Assembly: GCA_017989935.1 (NCBI GenBank)
Contig: JAGNOY010000114.1
Coordinates: 1-6,749, forward strand
DNA from: Chitinophagaceae bacterium
Lineage (GTDB): Bacteria > Bacteroidota > Bacteroidia > Chitinophagales > Chitinophagaceae
Length of the DNA: 6,749 bases
Reading direction: 5' to 3'
Positions 1-6,747 of the stretch are shown one piece after another. The position numbers and the translations under genes were made by a program. Position 1 is the first letter of the stretch. Every line of letters starts with the position of its first letter. The notes below the pieces were generated by a model. It was not told where the DNA came from. It did no database searches and worked only from the letters and a program-made list of their open reading frames with translations.

Positions 1-2
1 CG

Positions 3-170
3 AAGTTGCTAAAGATCACGTTCAATAGCACCAAAACTAATATGAATAGTATCACCAAAGCTATTAATATAGCAGGCCATGATACGCCGGATCATAAAGC
101 GGCAGACAAAGACTATAAAAAATTACCAGACTGTTGCGCATACAGATCCGGTGGCTGTCACCACGAATAA
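3..170 (+). CDS. C-terminal part of a heavy-metal-associated (HMA) domain protein, 5' end outside window
   Basis: The frame is open from the window edge to TAA at 168-170 and gives the last 55 residues of a protein. It begins with a piece resembling the last beta strand and helix of a ferredoxin-like HMA fold (KITFNSTKTNMNSITKAI), followed by IAGHDTPDHKA and a tail LPDCCAYRSGGCHHE. The tail holds three Cys and two terminal His, a plausible metal-binding cluster. I recall small Bacteroidota HMA proteins with the same GHDT...K...Y..LPDCC ending, often beside a TonB-dependent receptor, and that is the arrangement here. The expected N-terminal CxxC metal site lies outside the window and cannot be checked. 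The likely role is as a metallochaperone or metal-binding partner, perhaps for copper, of the receptor that starts 43 nt downstream on the same strand. The family is fairly secure; the metal and partner are inference. Confidence 0.75.
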   Translation, partial: KLLKITFNSTKTNMNSITKAINIAGHDTPDHKAADKDYKKLPDCCAYRSGGCHHE

Positions 171-179
171 TCAACTTGG

Positions 180-218
180 TACATTTCCCTCTTCCCTTAT
201 AAAAGAGAGGGAAATGTA
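180..218 (+). promoter_or_regulatory. Hairpin covering the receptor's ribosome site and start codon
   Basis: Bases 180-192 (TACATTTCCCTCT) are perfectly complementary to 206-218 (AGAGGGAAATGTA), giving a 13-bp stem with a 13-base loop. The purine-rich stretch 204-211, the only Shine-Dalgarno-like sequence before the receptor, and the ATG at 214-216 both lie wholly or largely in the 3' arm. The upstream gene stops at 170, ten bases before the stem. Folded RNA should hide the start. It could be opened by ribosomes finishing the upstream gene (translational coupling) or by a regulator. A T-rich stretch follows, so weak transcription attenuation is also possible. The repeat is seen directly; the function is inference. 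Confidence 0.5.
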
Positions 219-2451
219 TTTCTTTCTACTTGTACTTTTCAGTTTTCTATGCCTTTCACACTCAACATATGCGCAATCTAATAGTGTGAATCTTCATGGC
301 ATCGTGTCTGAAAAAACAAAACTTAATACTGAACAAGCTATTTCAGGAGCTAAAATCCTTTATTCAAAAAGGTTATTTACTTTCTCAGATAAAGAAGGAA
401 AATTTTCTTTAACCATTCCTGATACCGCTAAACGCATAGTGGTCATTACCGAATATTTTGGAAATGACACGATTGCATTAACCGACTTAACTAAAGAAAT
501 CAGTATCATATATCCTTATATCCAAAAATTCAAGGACATCAAAATCACCAAACGACGGGCCCCTACCGAAATCAGTCTGCTCACCATGCAAAAAACCGAA
601 TTCATCAGTTCGAAAGAATTACTCAAGGCAGCTTGTTGCAATCTGAGCGAAAGTTTCGAAACGACCCCAAGTGTAGATGTCTCGTTCTCAGATGCTGTCA
701 CAGGCTTTAAACAAATTCAGTTGCTAGGATTAGCTGGGCCATATACTTTAATCACACGAGAAAATATTCCTGAAGTTCGCGGATTAGCTAGTATCACTGG
801 ACTAACCTTTACCCCAGGCACTTGGATTGAAGGTATGCAATTGAGTAAAGGCACGGGAAGTGTAGTTAATGGGTATGAAGGACTCGCTGGACAAATCAAT
901 GTCGAATGGCGCAAACCTATGGAAGGTGATAAACAATATTATAATCTGTATCAAAGTGCACAAGGCCGAAGCGAAGCCAATGCATACTTTGCCTTTGAAC
1001 CTAAAGAAAAAATGTACACCAACCTCTTTTTTCATGCTAAATCGCAATGGCTAAAAACAGATCAAAACAAAGATGGCTTTACCGATCAACCCTTAGGAAA
1101 TTCAATCATCGCTGCCAACCGTTGGATGTGGTTCGGCAAAAAAGGGCAAGAACTTCAACTTGGTTTAAAATATAATTATACAGACAACACAGGAGGCAGC
1201 CTTGATTTCAAAAACCAAGAAGATCCTTTACAGAGTCAATTTTGGGGCATGAAATTCAACACCCAACGTATAGACGCCTGGAGCAAAATCGGAAAAGTAT
1301 ATGAACAAAAACCTTGGAAAAGTATGGGCCTCCAATTAAATGTTTCCCATCACAAACAAGATGCTAAGTTTGGAAGAAAGATTTATAACGCCAACGAAAA
1401 CACCTTATACGCCAACTATATCTTCCAAAGTATTATCCAAAATACCAACCACATTATCAAGTTTGGCGCCACCTTAAGTCACCTTGATCGCGACGAATTG
1501 GTGATTCAAGATAAATATACACAAACAGAAAATACTGCAGGTATCTATGGCGAATACGCACACACCTTTTCTAAAAAAGTAAATTTGCTCGCAGGGGTCA
1601 GAGTCGATTACCACAACTTATATGGGATTTTCTTTACACCACGTTTTCACCTTAGATATGCGCCCACAGAAAAATTAGCTTTCAGAGCTTCCATCGGAAA
1701 AGCATATCGTACAGCAAGCATTTTTTCAGAAAATCTAGGCATGTTTTCTTCGAACAGAACCATGCTCATTATGCCTGCTCAAAAGGATGGCATGTATCAA
1801 CTCCAACCCGAAAAAGCCATCAATATGGGCATCAATGGCACCTATAAATTCACGGCAAATTACCGTCCGGGCACAATTTCTATGGATTACTATTACACGC
1901 ATTTTTTCAATCAGGTCATTGTCGACTGGGAAGAATCTCAATTCGTTAAATTTTATAATTCTACTTCCACTTCCTACGCACATAGTTTTCAAGTACAACT
2001 AGATTATGAACTAATTCGAAAATTTGATATTCGATTAGCCTATCGCTATCATAATATCCAAACTACCTACGAAAATACTTTAAAGCAGAAACCACTCAAT
2101 GCCAAGCATCGCGCTTTCATCAACATCGCCTATACGACCCGCAATAAATGGGCTTTCGATTATACCTGTTCTTGGACAGGCGCTAAACGAATTCCTTCTA
2201 CAGCCTACAATCCTATCAGCTTACAGCGACCGCTACAATCTCCTTCGTTTATAACAATGAATGCTCAAGTGTCAAAATCTTGGGCAAATCTCGAAGTCTA
2301 TTCAGGACTGGAGAATATCACTAATTACATGCAACAAAATCCTATCATCGAAGGCCAAAATCCTTTCGGCGCTTATTTTGATGCTTCACTTATTTGGGGA
2401 CCAACCATGGGAAGAACCATATATGCAGGTTTAAGATTTCATAAAAAATAG
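214..2451 (+). CDS. TonB-dependent outer-membrane receptor, probably metal-related
   Basis: This is a 745-residue outer-membrane receptor that would import a ligand using TonB/ExbB/ExbD energy. The frame is open upstream to an ATG at 79, but that start overlaps the preceding gene and puts 45 polar residues before the signal peptide. ATG 214 gives an immediate Sec signal peptide (MYFFLLVLFSFLCLSHSTYA, cut near QSNS) and has a purine-rich site before it. Residues about 25-100 resemble a CarboxypepD_reg-like beta-sandwich (LHGIVSE...ISGAKILYS...SDKEGKFSL). The plug follows at about 110-235, with a Cys pair at 141-142 (KAACCNLSESFE), TPSVDV, and SKGTGSVVNGYEGLAGQINVE as the end-of-plug signature. 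The rest is a 22-strand-type barrel of alternating aromatic strands ending GLRFHKK. I could not identify a clear TonB box. The CCNLSESFE plug and the adjacent HMA gene suggest a metal such as copper or a metal complex as ligand, but this is inference. The length is normal and no disruption is seen. Confidence 0.92.
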   Translation: MYFFLLVLFSFLCLSHSTYAQSNSVNLHGIVSEKTKLNTEQAISGAKILYSKRLFTFSDKEGKFSLTIPDTAKRIVVITEYFGNDTIALTDLTKEISIIYPYIQKFKDIKITKRRAPTEISLLTMQKTEFISSKELLKAACCNLSESFETTPSVDVSFSDAVTGFKQIQLLGLAGPYTLITRENIPEVRGLASITGLTFTPGTWIEGMQLSKGTGSVVNGYEGLAGQINVEWRKPMEGDKQYYNLYQSAQGRSEANAYFAFEPKEKMYTNLFFHAKSQWLKTDQNKDGFTDQPLGNSIIAANRWMWFGKKGQELQLGLKYNYTDNTGGSLDFKNQEDPLQSQFWGMKFNTQRIDAWSKIGKVYEQKPWKSMGLQLNVSHHKQDAKFGRKIYNANENTLYANYIFQSIIQNTNHIIKFGATLSHLDRDELVIQDKYTQTENTAGIYGEYAHTFSKKVNLLAGVRVDYHNLYGIFFTPRFHLRYAPTEKLAFRASIGKAYRTASIFSENLGMFSSNRTMLIMPAQKDGMYQLQPEKAINMGINGTYKFTANYRPGTISMDYYYTHFFNQVIVDWEESQFVKFYNSTSTSYAHSFQVQLDYELIRKFDIRLAYRYHNIQTTYENTLKQKPLNAKHRAFINIAYTTRNKWAFDYTCSWTGAKRIPSTAYNPISLQRPLQSPSFITMNAQVSKSWANLEVYSGLENITNYMQQNPIIEGQNPFGAYFDASLIWGPTMGRTIYAGLRFHKK

Positions 2452-2624
2452 GGCGTGTTTCGTTGTGCTGACTGACATTTTCCTCACCGAAAGTGTACAG
2501 ACAGCCCAACGAAACCGGGCTATCCGTTGCAAGTCCGCTCCCGAATTGGCTATAATCTGTTTATCAATATTCAAATTTCGCTAAGCCTCTCGGGATGCGG
2601 GCTTTCCACTTCTATCCCTCACGC
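2451..2624. repeat. Structured intergenic element, probably a dispersed Bacteroidota repeat or noncoding RNA
   Basis: This 174-base segment is about 50% GC, against visibly AT-richer genes, and contains nested complementary arms. The closing helix is GCGTG 2453-2457 with CACGC 2620-2624. Arm 1 pairs GTTTCGTTG 2457-2465 with CAACGAAAC 2507-2515, then GCTG 2467-2470 with CAGC 2502-2505, then CTG 2472-2474 with CAG 2498-2500, separated by single mismatches. Arm 2 pairs 2531-2538 (AAGTCCGC) with 2597-2604 (GCGGGCTT, one G-U), then TCCCGA 2539-2544 with TCGGGA 2590-2595, with one bulged base at 2596. The single-stranded parts carry near-repeats GGGCTATCC (2517-2525) and GGGCTTTCC (2599/2600-2607), and CTATCC occurs again at 2612-2617. 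It begins on the last base of the receptor stop codon. From memory, similar GGGCGT...CGGGCT[AT]TCC elements occur between genes in Bacteroidota. It may belong to a catalogued family such as Flavo-1 RNA, which I cannot verify. It has no terminal U-run, so it is not a classic terminator. Confidence 0.6.
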
Positions 2625-2691
2625 AAGCAGCGATTCAATGATAAAGCATGTTTACCATTCTTGTAGTTTTTCTATACCTTAGCCATTAAGA

Positions 2692-3324
2692 ATGAATATC
2701 GAATTAAATAAAATTCAAGTTGATTATATCAAATCAAGCTCATCAGAAATTTGGGCCAATGATTGCATCTTTGAATCAGGCAAGATTTACCACATCGTAG
2801 CCCCTTCTGGTAAAGGCAAATCAAGTTTAATCCAATTATTATACGGAATCAATCGGGCTTACGCTGGCGATTATTTAATTCAAGAATCCTCGGTAAAAAA
2901 TATTTCTCTGGAAGATTGGTCTGCTCGTAGAACAAATCAACTCAGTATTGTGTTTCAAGATCTTAAATTAATGCCTAATATCACTGCCTTTGAAAATATA
3001 GAAATCAAGAGAATTTTATGCCCACATCATCCTACAGAAAAAATCATGGAAATGGCCAATAGACTTTGTATCGACCATATCATCCAAAAAAAAACAAATA
3101 CGCTTTCTTACGGAGAACGACAAAGAGTGGCCATTATCCGCGCACTCATGCAACCCTTCGAATGCCTTCTCCTCGACGAAGCATTTAGTCATTTAGATGA
3201 AAATAATATTCGCTTAGCAAGCGAACTCATTCTCGAAGAAGTTCAGTCACGAAAAGCCACTTTAATTAGTGCTGATCTTGAACCACATTCGCCATTTCCT
3301 TACAATCAAATATTTAGTTTGTAA
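2692..3324 (+). CDS. ABC transporter ATPase, LolD/MacB/FtsE-like, with altered catalytic motifs
   Basis: This 210-residue nucleotide-binding subunit would power the FtsX-type permease encoded next to it, at the inner face of the cytoplasmic membrane. Visible motifs are a Walker A at 37-44 (APSGKGKS), Q-loop Gln89 (VFQD) followed by the family-typical LKLMPNITAFENIEI, signature LSYGERQR at 138-145, Walker B with the catalytic Glu (CLLLDEA, Asp162-Glu163), and D-loop SHLD at 166-169. Two deviations stand out. The first Gly of GxxGxGKS is Ala37, and the switch region reads LISADLEP where family members have T-H-D, so the H-loop His is replaced by Ala194. The protein also ends soon after this, near the minimal length for the family. 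It may hydrolyse ATP slowly or act through binding. The stop overlaps the permease start (TAATG, one base), implying translational coupling. The substrate is unknown; lipoprotein release (LolCDE-like) or peptide/antibiotic export (MacB-like) are both possible. No clear Shine-Dalgarno precedes the ATG. Confidence 0.88.
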   Translation: MNIELNKIQVDYIKSSSSEIWANDCIFESGKIYHIVAPSGKGKSSLIQLLYGINRAYAGDYLIQESSVKNISLEDWSARRTNQLSIVFQDLKLMPNITAFENIEIKRILCPHHPTEKIMEMANRLCIDHIIQKKTNTLSYGERQRVAIIRALMQPFECLLLDEAFSHLDENNIRLASELILEEVQSRKATLISADLEPHSPFPYNQIFSL

Positions 3325-4505
3325 TGAAAAGCTTACTTCAAAGAATTTTACATCACGCATCTTTTGTCGAAAAAATATTTCGGAGTCTAGCATGGCTTCT
3401 TGGTTTTTGTATTCTTTTTATAACCTTTCAATTTTATCTCAATGCCAATCAATTACTTTATCATGAAACAAATGAGGCTCAAGCAAATTATGTAGTCGTT
3501 AATAAAAAAATTAACAACAGCATGATGGGCAATGCTGCACTCACAGTTTTTAATCAAACAGAAATAAACGATTTAAAAAATCAACCATTTGTTCAAGCCA
3601 TAGATAGTATTGTATCAAATCAATATAGCATTATGGCGCAAACAGGCGGCAACTTGGCCTTCTCTACTCAGCTATTTTTCGAAGCTGTGCCAGATTCATT
3701 CCTAGATATTCAACCCAAGAATTGGCATTGGCATCAAGGAGATCAAACTTTGCCTATTATGTTGTCGCAAGATTTTTTAAATCTATACAATTTCGGGTTT
3801 GCTTTAAGTCAACACCTTCCTCAAATGAGCGAAGAAACCATGCAGCAAATCCCCTTTCAAATTACCATTTATAACCGTGACAAACAAGAACAATTCCAAG
3901 CTGTCATTGCAGGTTTCACTAAACGATATTCATCTATCCTTGTTCCAAATGAATTTATGAATTATGCAAATCAACAATATGGACAAACACAATCTCCCAG
4001 ACCTTCCCGACTTATTGTGCAACATAATCCCTCTCAAAAGGCTGAATTATTGAAATACCTCGAACAACATCAATTAACTACAAATCAAGAAAAAAATAGC
4101 TTCGACAACTTACAATTCATGTTGAAAATGGTGTTTAGCAGTTTAGCCTTCATGGGTTTATTTATTCTTACTTTATCCTTTATTCAAGTTTATCAAAGCA
4201 TACGAATTCAAGTGAGCGAAGCCGCCAATGAAATTAATATTTTACTTTTATTAGGCTATTCTCCCAAAGCCATTCAGGGCTATTTTATCAAACCTGTCAT
4301 TAAACAAGTCGTCATTTTTGTGATCATTACCCTTATCATCACAAGTTTCGTTCAAGTGTTATTTGCACAATTTCTTCAAACGTATCATCTTACATTGAGT
4401 CTTTATGTAAGTTGGAAAATTATTGTATTGGCTTGCTTACTTGCCCTATGTGTATATTATTTATTGAGAAAGAAAACTTATCAAACTTTTCATCAATATC
4501 TTTGA
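3324..4505 (+). CDS. FtsX/LolC/MacB-like ABC transporter permease
   Basis: This 393-residue inner-membrane protein has the four-helix FtsX-type layout. TM1 lies at about 21-39 (LAWLLGFCILFITF), a large extracytoplasmic domain at about 41-262, TM2 at about 267-289, TM3 at about 327-349 and TM4 at about 364-382. A short basic tail follows. Between TM2 and TM3 the segment EINILLLLGYSPKAIQGYF is the usual cytoplasmic coupling region of FtsX-domain permeases, which contacts the ATPase. The external domain is not one I recognise beyond a MacB_PCD-like position. It is rich in Gln and Asn and has an odd NWHWHQGD stretch at 133-140. The ATG overlaps the last base of the ATPase stop, so the two are surely co-expressed. 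Only one permease gene is present, so a homodimer is likely, unlike the LolC/LolE heterodimer of Escherichia coli. No membrane-fusion protein or outer-membrane partner lies nearby, which argues against a complete MacAB-type efflux system at this locus. The substrate is unknown. Confidence 0.82.
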   Translation: MKSLLQRILHHASFVEKIFRSLAWLLGFCILFITFQFYLNANQLLYHETNEAQANYVVVNKKINNSMMGNAALTVFNQTEINDLKNQPFVQAIDSIVSNQYSIMAQTGGNLAFSTQLFFEAVPDSFLDIQPKNWHWHQGDQTLPIMLSQDFLNLYNFGFALSQHLPQMSEETMQQIPFQITIYNRDKQEQFQAVIAGFTKRYSSILVPNEFMNYANQQYGQTQSPRPSRLIVQHNPSQKAELLKYLEQHQLTTNQEKNSFDNLQFMLKMVFSSLAFMGLFILTLSFIQVYQSIRIQVSEAANEINILLLLGYSPKAIQGYFIKPVIKQVVIFVIITLIITSFVQVLFAQFLQTYHLTLSLYVSWKIIVLACLLALCVYYLLRKKTYQTFHQYL

Positions 4506-4541
4506 TCGCAAGCAGTTTTTTTTCTGAAAGCCTTATAATTA

Positions 4542-6581
4542 ATGAACACAAAAAATATCGATTTAACCATGAACGAAGTTGCACAAATTGTGCAAGATCA
4601 ATCTGCATGGAAAGTCATCAATTCATTATTAGAAAAAGGTTTAATTGAAGTGTACGAAAATTTACAAGACAATTATAAATCCCGACAGGAAAACTTTGTC
4701 TTCATGCTTCCAGCTTATAAAGATGAAGAGGCCCTAAAATTACTTTTCGACAAATTAGAAAAGGCCCCCAAGCAACTCCAGTTATTGATGACTTATCTGC
4801 ATATCGAAAGAAGTCGACAGGTGATTTCTCAAAAGGAATTACTGCAAGAAGCACAATCAACCTCAGCACAATTGAAAGCTCTCGTTGACAAACAAATTTT
4901 TCAAATAAAAAAAATGGATGTGGATCGAGTCAGATTCGAAGCACCTGTTGAACCCATTCATTACGCTTTATCTCCAGCACAACAAATTGCTTATGAGCAA
5001 ATTCAACAAGGGTTTGCAAACAAGAAACCAATTTTACTCAAAGGAATCACGGGTAGTGGCAAAACGCATATCTATTTCAAATGCATCGAAGATTGTTTGG
5101 CTCAAGGTAAAACTGCACTTTACTTGCTCCCAGAAATTGCATTAACCACTCAGATTGTAAGAAAATTACGCGCAGTATTTGGCGAACAAGTAGGTATGTA
5201 TCATTCTAGATACAGCAACAATGAAAGGGTTGAAATTTGGAATAAAATGCGCCAAGGTGAATACAAAATTATTATTGGCGCTCGATCTGCATTACTGCTA
5301 CCTTTCGTGAATTTAGGATTAGTAATCGTAGATGAAGAACATGATGCTTCCTATAAACAACAAGATTTATCGCCACGTTATCAGGCAAGAGATACAGCAA
5401 TTTATTTGGCTTTGCAAAATCAAGCCTTTATCATTCTAGGTTCTGCTACTCCTTCTATAGAATCATACTACAATGCCGAACAAGGTAAATACCAATTAGT
5501 TGAATTAAACTCGAGATACGGATTAGCTGGCTTACCTGCCATACAATTAGTGGATACCAAACAAGAAATTTTACTAAAAAAACAACAAGGCATATTTTCA
5601 CAAATCCTGATTGATGCAATTCAAAAAACCATCCAACAGAAGAAACAAGTCATTCTTTTTCAAAACAGAAGAGGCTATTCACCCTTCATTCAATGTAATC
5701 TTTGCGGTTGGGTTCCTCATTGTAAGTATTGCGATGTATCCTTAACTTATCATAAAGAAAGCGATAAACTTCATTGTCATTATTGCGGCACTAAATCTCC
5801 AAACATCAAAATTTGTGGGGCATGTGGACATACAAAAATGATGGCTAAAAGTTATGGTACTGAAAAAATTGAAGAAGAAATCAGACAGATCTTCCCCCAT
5901 GCGCGCATACAACGTTTTGACTGGGATGCAATGAAAAATAAAAACAGGCATCAAGAAATCATTAGGCAATTTGAGCAAGGTGAAATTGATATTTTAGTAG
6001 GTACACAAATGGTGGTGAAAGGTCTGGATTTTGAACACGTAAATTTAGTTGGTGTATTAAGCGCAGACGGCTTACTTTCTTATCCCGACTTCAGAACCAA
6101 TGAAAGATTTTTTCAATTACTAGAACAAGTCAGCGGCAGAGCAGGCAGAAAAGAAGATGAAGGTCAAGTGATTATTCAGTTGTTTAAAACCAATCACCCA
6201 ACTATCCTGAATGTGCAAGCGCATGATTATTTATCATTTTATCAAACAGAATTGAGCGAGCGAAATACTTATCAATATCCGCCTTTTACTAGATTAATAA
6301 AAATAACCTTAAAACATCAAAAACAAGAAGTGGTGATGGCAGCTTCAATTGCCTTAGCTGAAGAATTAAAAAATTTGCCTCATGCAGCATTATTCGGACC
6401 TGCTGATCCACCAGTATCTAGAATTCGAAATCAATTTTTAAGAGAAATACTACTTAAAATAAATCGTGATTCTGATAAACTTGCACAAGTCAAGAAAGCG
6501 CTAAAAGAAAAAATTCAACAGTTAGCGACTACAAAAAATTTCAGTAATGTGAGAGTGGTATTGGATGTTGATCCATATTAA
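4542..6581 (+). CDS. priA: Primosomal protein N' (PriA), replication-restart helicase, lacking the N-terminal 3'-DNA-binding domain
   Basis: PriA recognises stalled or collapsed forks, unwinds the lagging-strand arm and loads the replicative helicase. This 679-residue product has the helicase core intact: Walker A GITGSGKT 168-175, DEEH 264-267, aromatic-rich loop region DASYKQQDLSPRYQARD 268-284, GSATPS 300-305, motif IV FQNRRGYSP 373-381, motif V VGTQMVVKGLDF 486-497 and motif VI QVSGRAGR 529-536. Eight zinc-binding cysteines are present (385, 388, 394, 397, 412, 415, 425, 428), and the C-terminal domain runs to the end. The N-terminus begins directly in what looks like the winged-helix region (MNEVAQIVQDQSAWKVINSL). 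Bacteroidota PriA proteins are, as I recall, about 810-830 residues and start with a 3'-end-binding domain resembling VDVxLPLP; that domain is absent. TAA at 4536-4538 is in frame just before the ATG and the permease ends at 4505, so no hidden start exists. Met10 (4569) is an alternative start. Expression is probably from the upstream operon, 36 nt away. Confidence 0.93.
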   Translation: MNTKNIDLTMNEVAQIVQDQSAWKVINSLLEKGLIEVYENLQDNYKSRQENFVFMLPAYKDEEALKLLFDKLEKAPKQLQLLMTYLHIERSRQVISQKELLQEAQSTSAQLKALVDKQIFQIKKMDVDRVRFEAPVEPIHYALSPAQQIAYEQIQQGFANKKPILLKGITGSGKTHIYFKCIEDCLAQGKTALYLLPEIALTTQIVRKLRAVFGEQVGMYHSRYSNNERVEIWNKMRQGEYKIIIGARSALLLPFVNLGLVIVDEEHDASYKQQDLSPRYQARDTAIYLALQNQAFIILGSATPSIESYYNAEQGKYQLVELNSRYGLAGLPAIQLVDTKQEILLKKQQGIFSQILIDAIQKTIQQKKQVILFQNRRGYSPFIQCNLCGWVPHCKYCDVSLTYHKESDKLHCHYCGTKSPNIKICGACGHTKMMAKSYGTEKIEEEIRQIFPHARIQRFDWDAMKNKNRHQEIIRQFEQGEIDILVGTQMVVKGLDFEHVNLVGVLSADGLLSYPDFRTNERFFQLLEQVSGRAGRKEDEGQVIIQLFKTNHPTILNVQAHDYLSFYQTELSERNTYQYPPFTRLIKITLKHQKQEVVMAASIALAEELKNLPHAALFGPADPPVSRIRNQFLREILLKINRDSDKLAQVKKALKEKIQQLATTKNFSNVRVVLDVDPY

Positions 6582-6642
6582 AAGTCATGTAATTGTCTTT
6601 AGAGTTACACACTTTCTTTTCAACTTTTGCCTCTTAAGTAAC

Positions 6643-6747
6643 TTACAGCATCTGAAGAGAGTAGCCTAGGCTTTTTGCATTTTTTTCTAATGCCTTTACC
6701 CTCCTTTCAATGGCTAAATTATTATACCTTTCTACATCTAATGGCTT
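6643..6747 (-). CDS. C-terminal fragment of a convergent gene, possibly a transposase
   Basis: Reading the minus strand inward from the right edge gives an open frame of 34 residues that ends at a stop on 6645-6643. It starts KPLDVERYNNLAIERRVKAL and ends EKNAKSLGYSLQML. The charged helix followed by K.LGYSL and an immediate stop resembles the extreme C-terminus of some Bacteroidota transposases, but I cannot name a family and the fragment is too short to decide. If it is a transposase, the insertion-sequence end should lie in the 61 bases between this stop and the priA stop at 6581. I see no convincing terminal repeat there, and the other end is outside the window. The gene converges on priA and no strong shared terminator is visible between them. 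Coding status is supported only by the open frame and its residue pattern. Confidence 0.45.
   Translation of the reverse strand, partial: KPLDVERYNNLAIERRVKALEKNAKSLGYSLQML

Noticed and set aside
140..170. Cobalamin or other riboswitch before the receptor (GGTGGCTGTCACCAC region)
   Set aside because: The segment is coding for the HMA-type tail, the stem is only 4 bp, and no B12-box or other conserved core could be matched.
79..213. Upstream start for the receptor at ATG 79, adding 45 residues
   Set aside because: The segment overlaps the HMA-type gene in another frame and places polar sequence before a clear signal peptide; ATG 214 fits better.
516..1054. Short open frames inside the receptor gene on both strands, and similar ones inside the permease and priA
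   Set aside because: They lie wholly or mostly within well-supported genes, have no recognisable domains or ribosome sites, and read as shadows of the real frames.
2651..2682. Bacteroidota-type promoter before the ABC genes (TTTA 2651-2654 and TACCTTAG 2675-2682)
   Set aside because: The second box is close to TAnnTTTG, but the first is poor, and the start codon would lie only nine bases after the -7 box. Too weak to annotate.
4534..4539. TATAAT before priA as a -10 promoter box
   Set aside because: Bacteroidota sigma factors use a different consensus, no matching -35/-33 box is evident, and the gene sits three bases away in a tight operon.
6603..6643. AGTTAC/GTAACT inverted repeat as a convergent terminator or IS end
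   Set aside because: Only 6 bp with a 29-base loop; expected by chance in AT-rich sequence.
6663..6687. AGCCTAGGCT palindrome followed by T-runs as a terminator
   Set aside because: The palindrome has no loop, so only a 3-bp hairpin could form, and it lies inside the minus-strand open frame.
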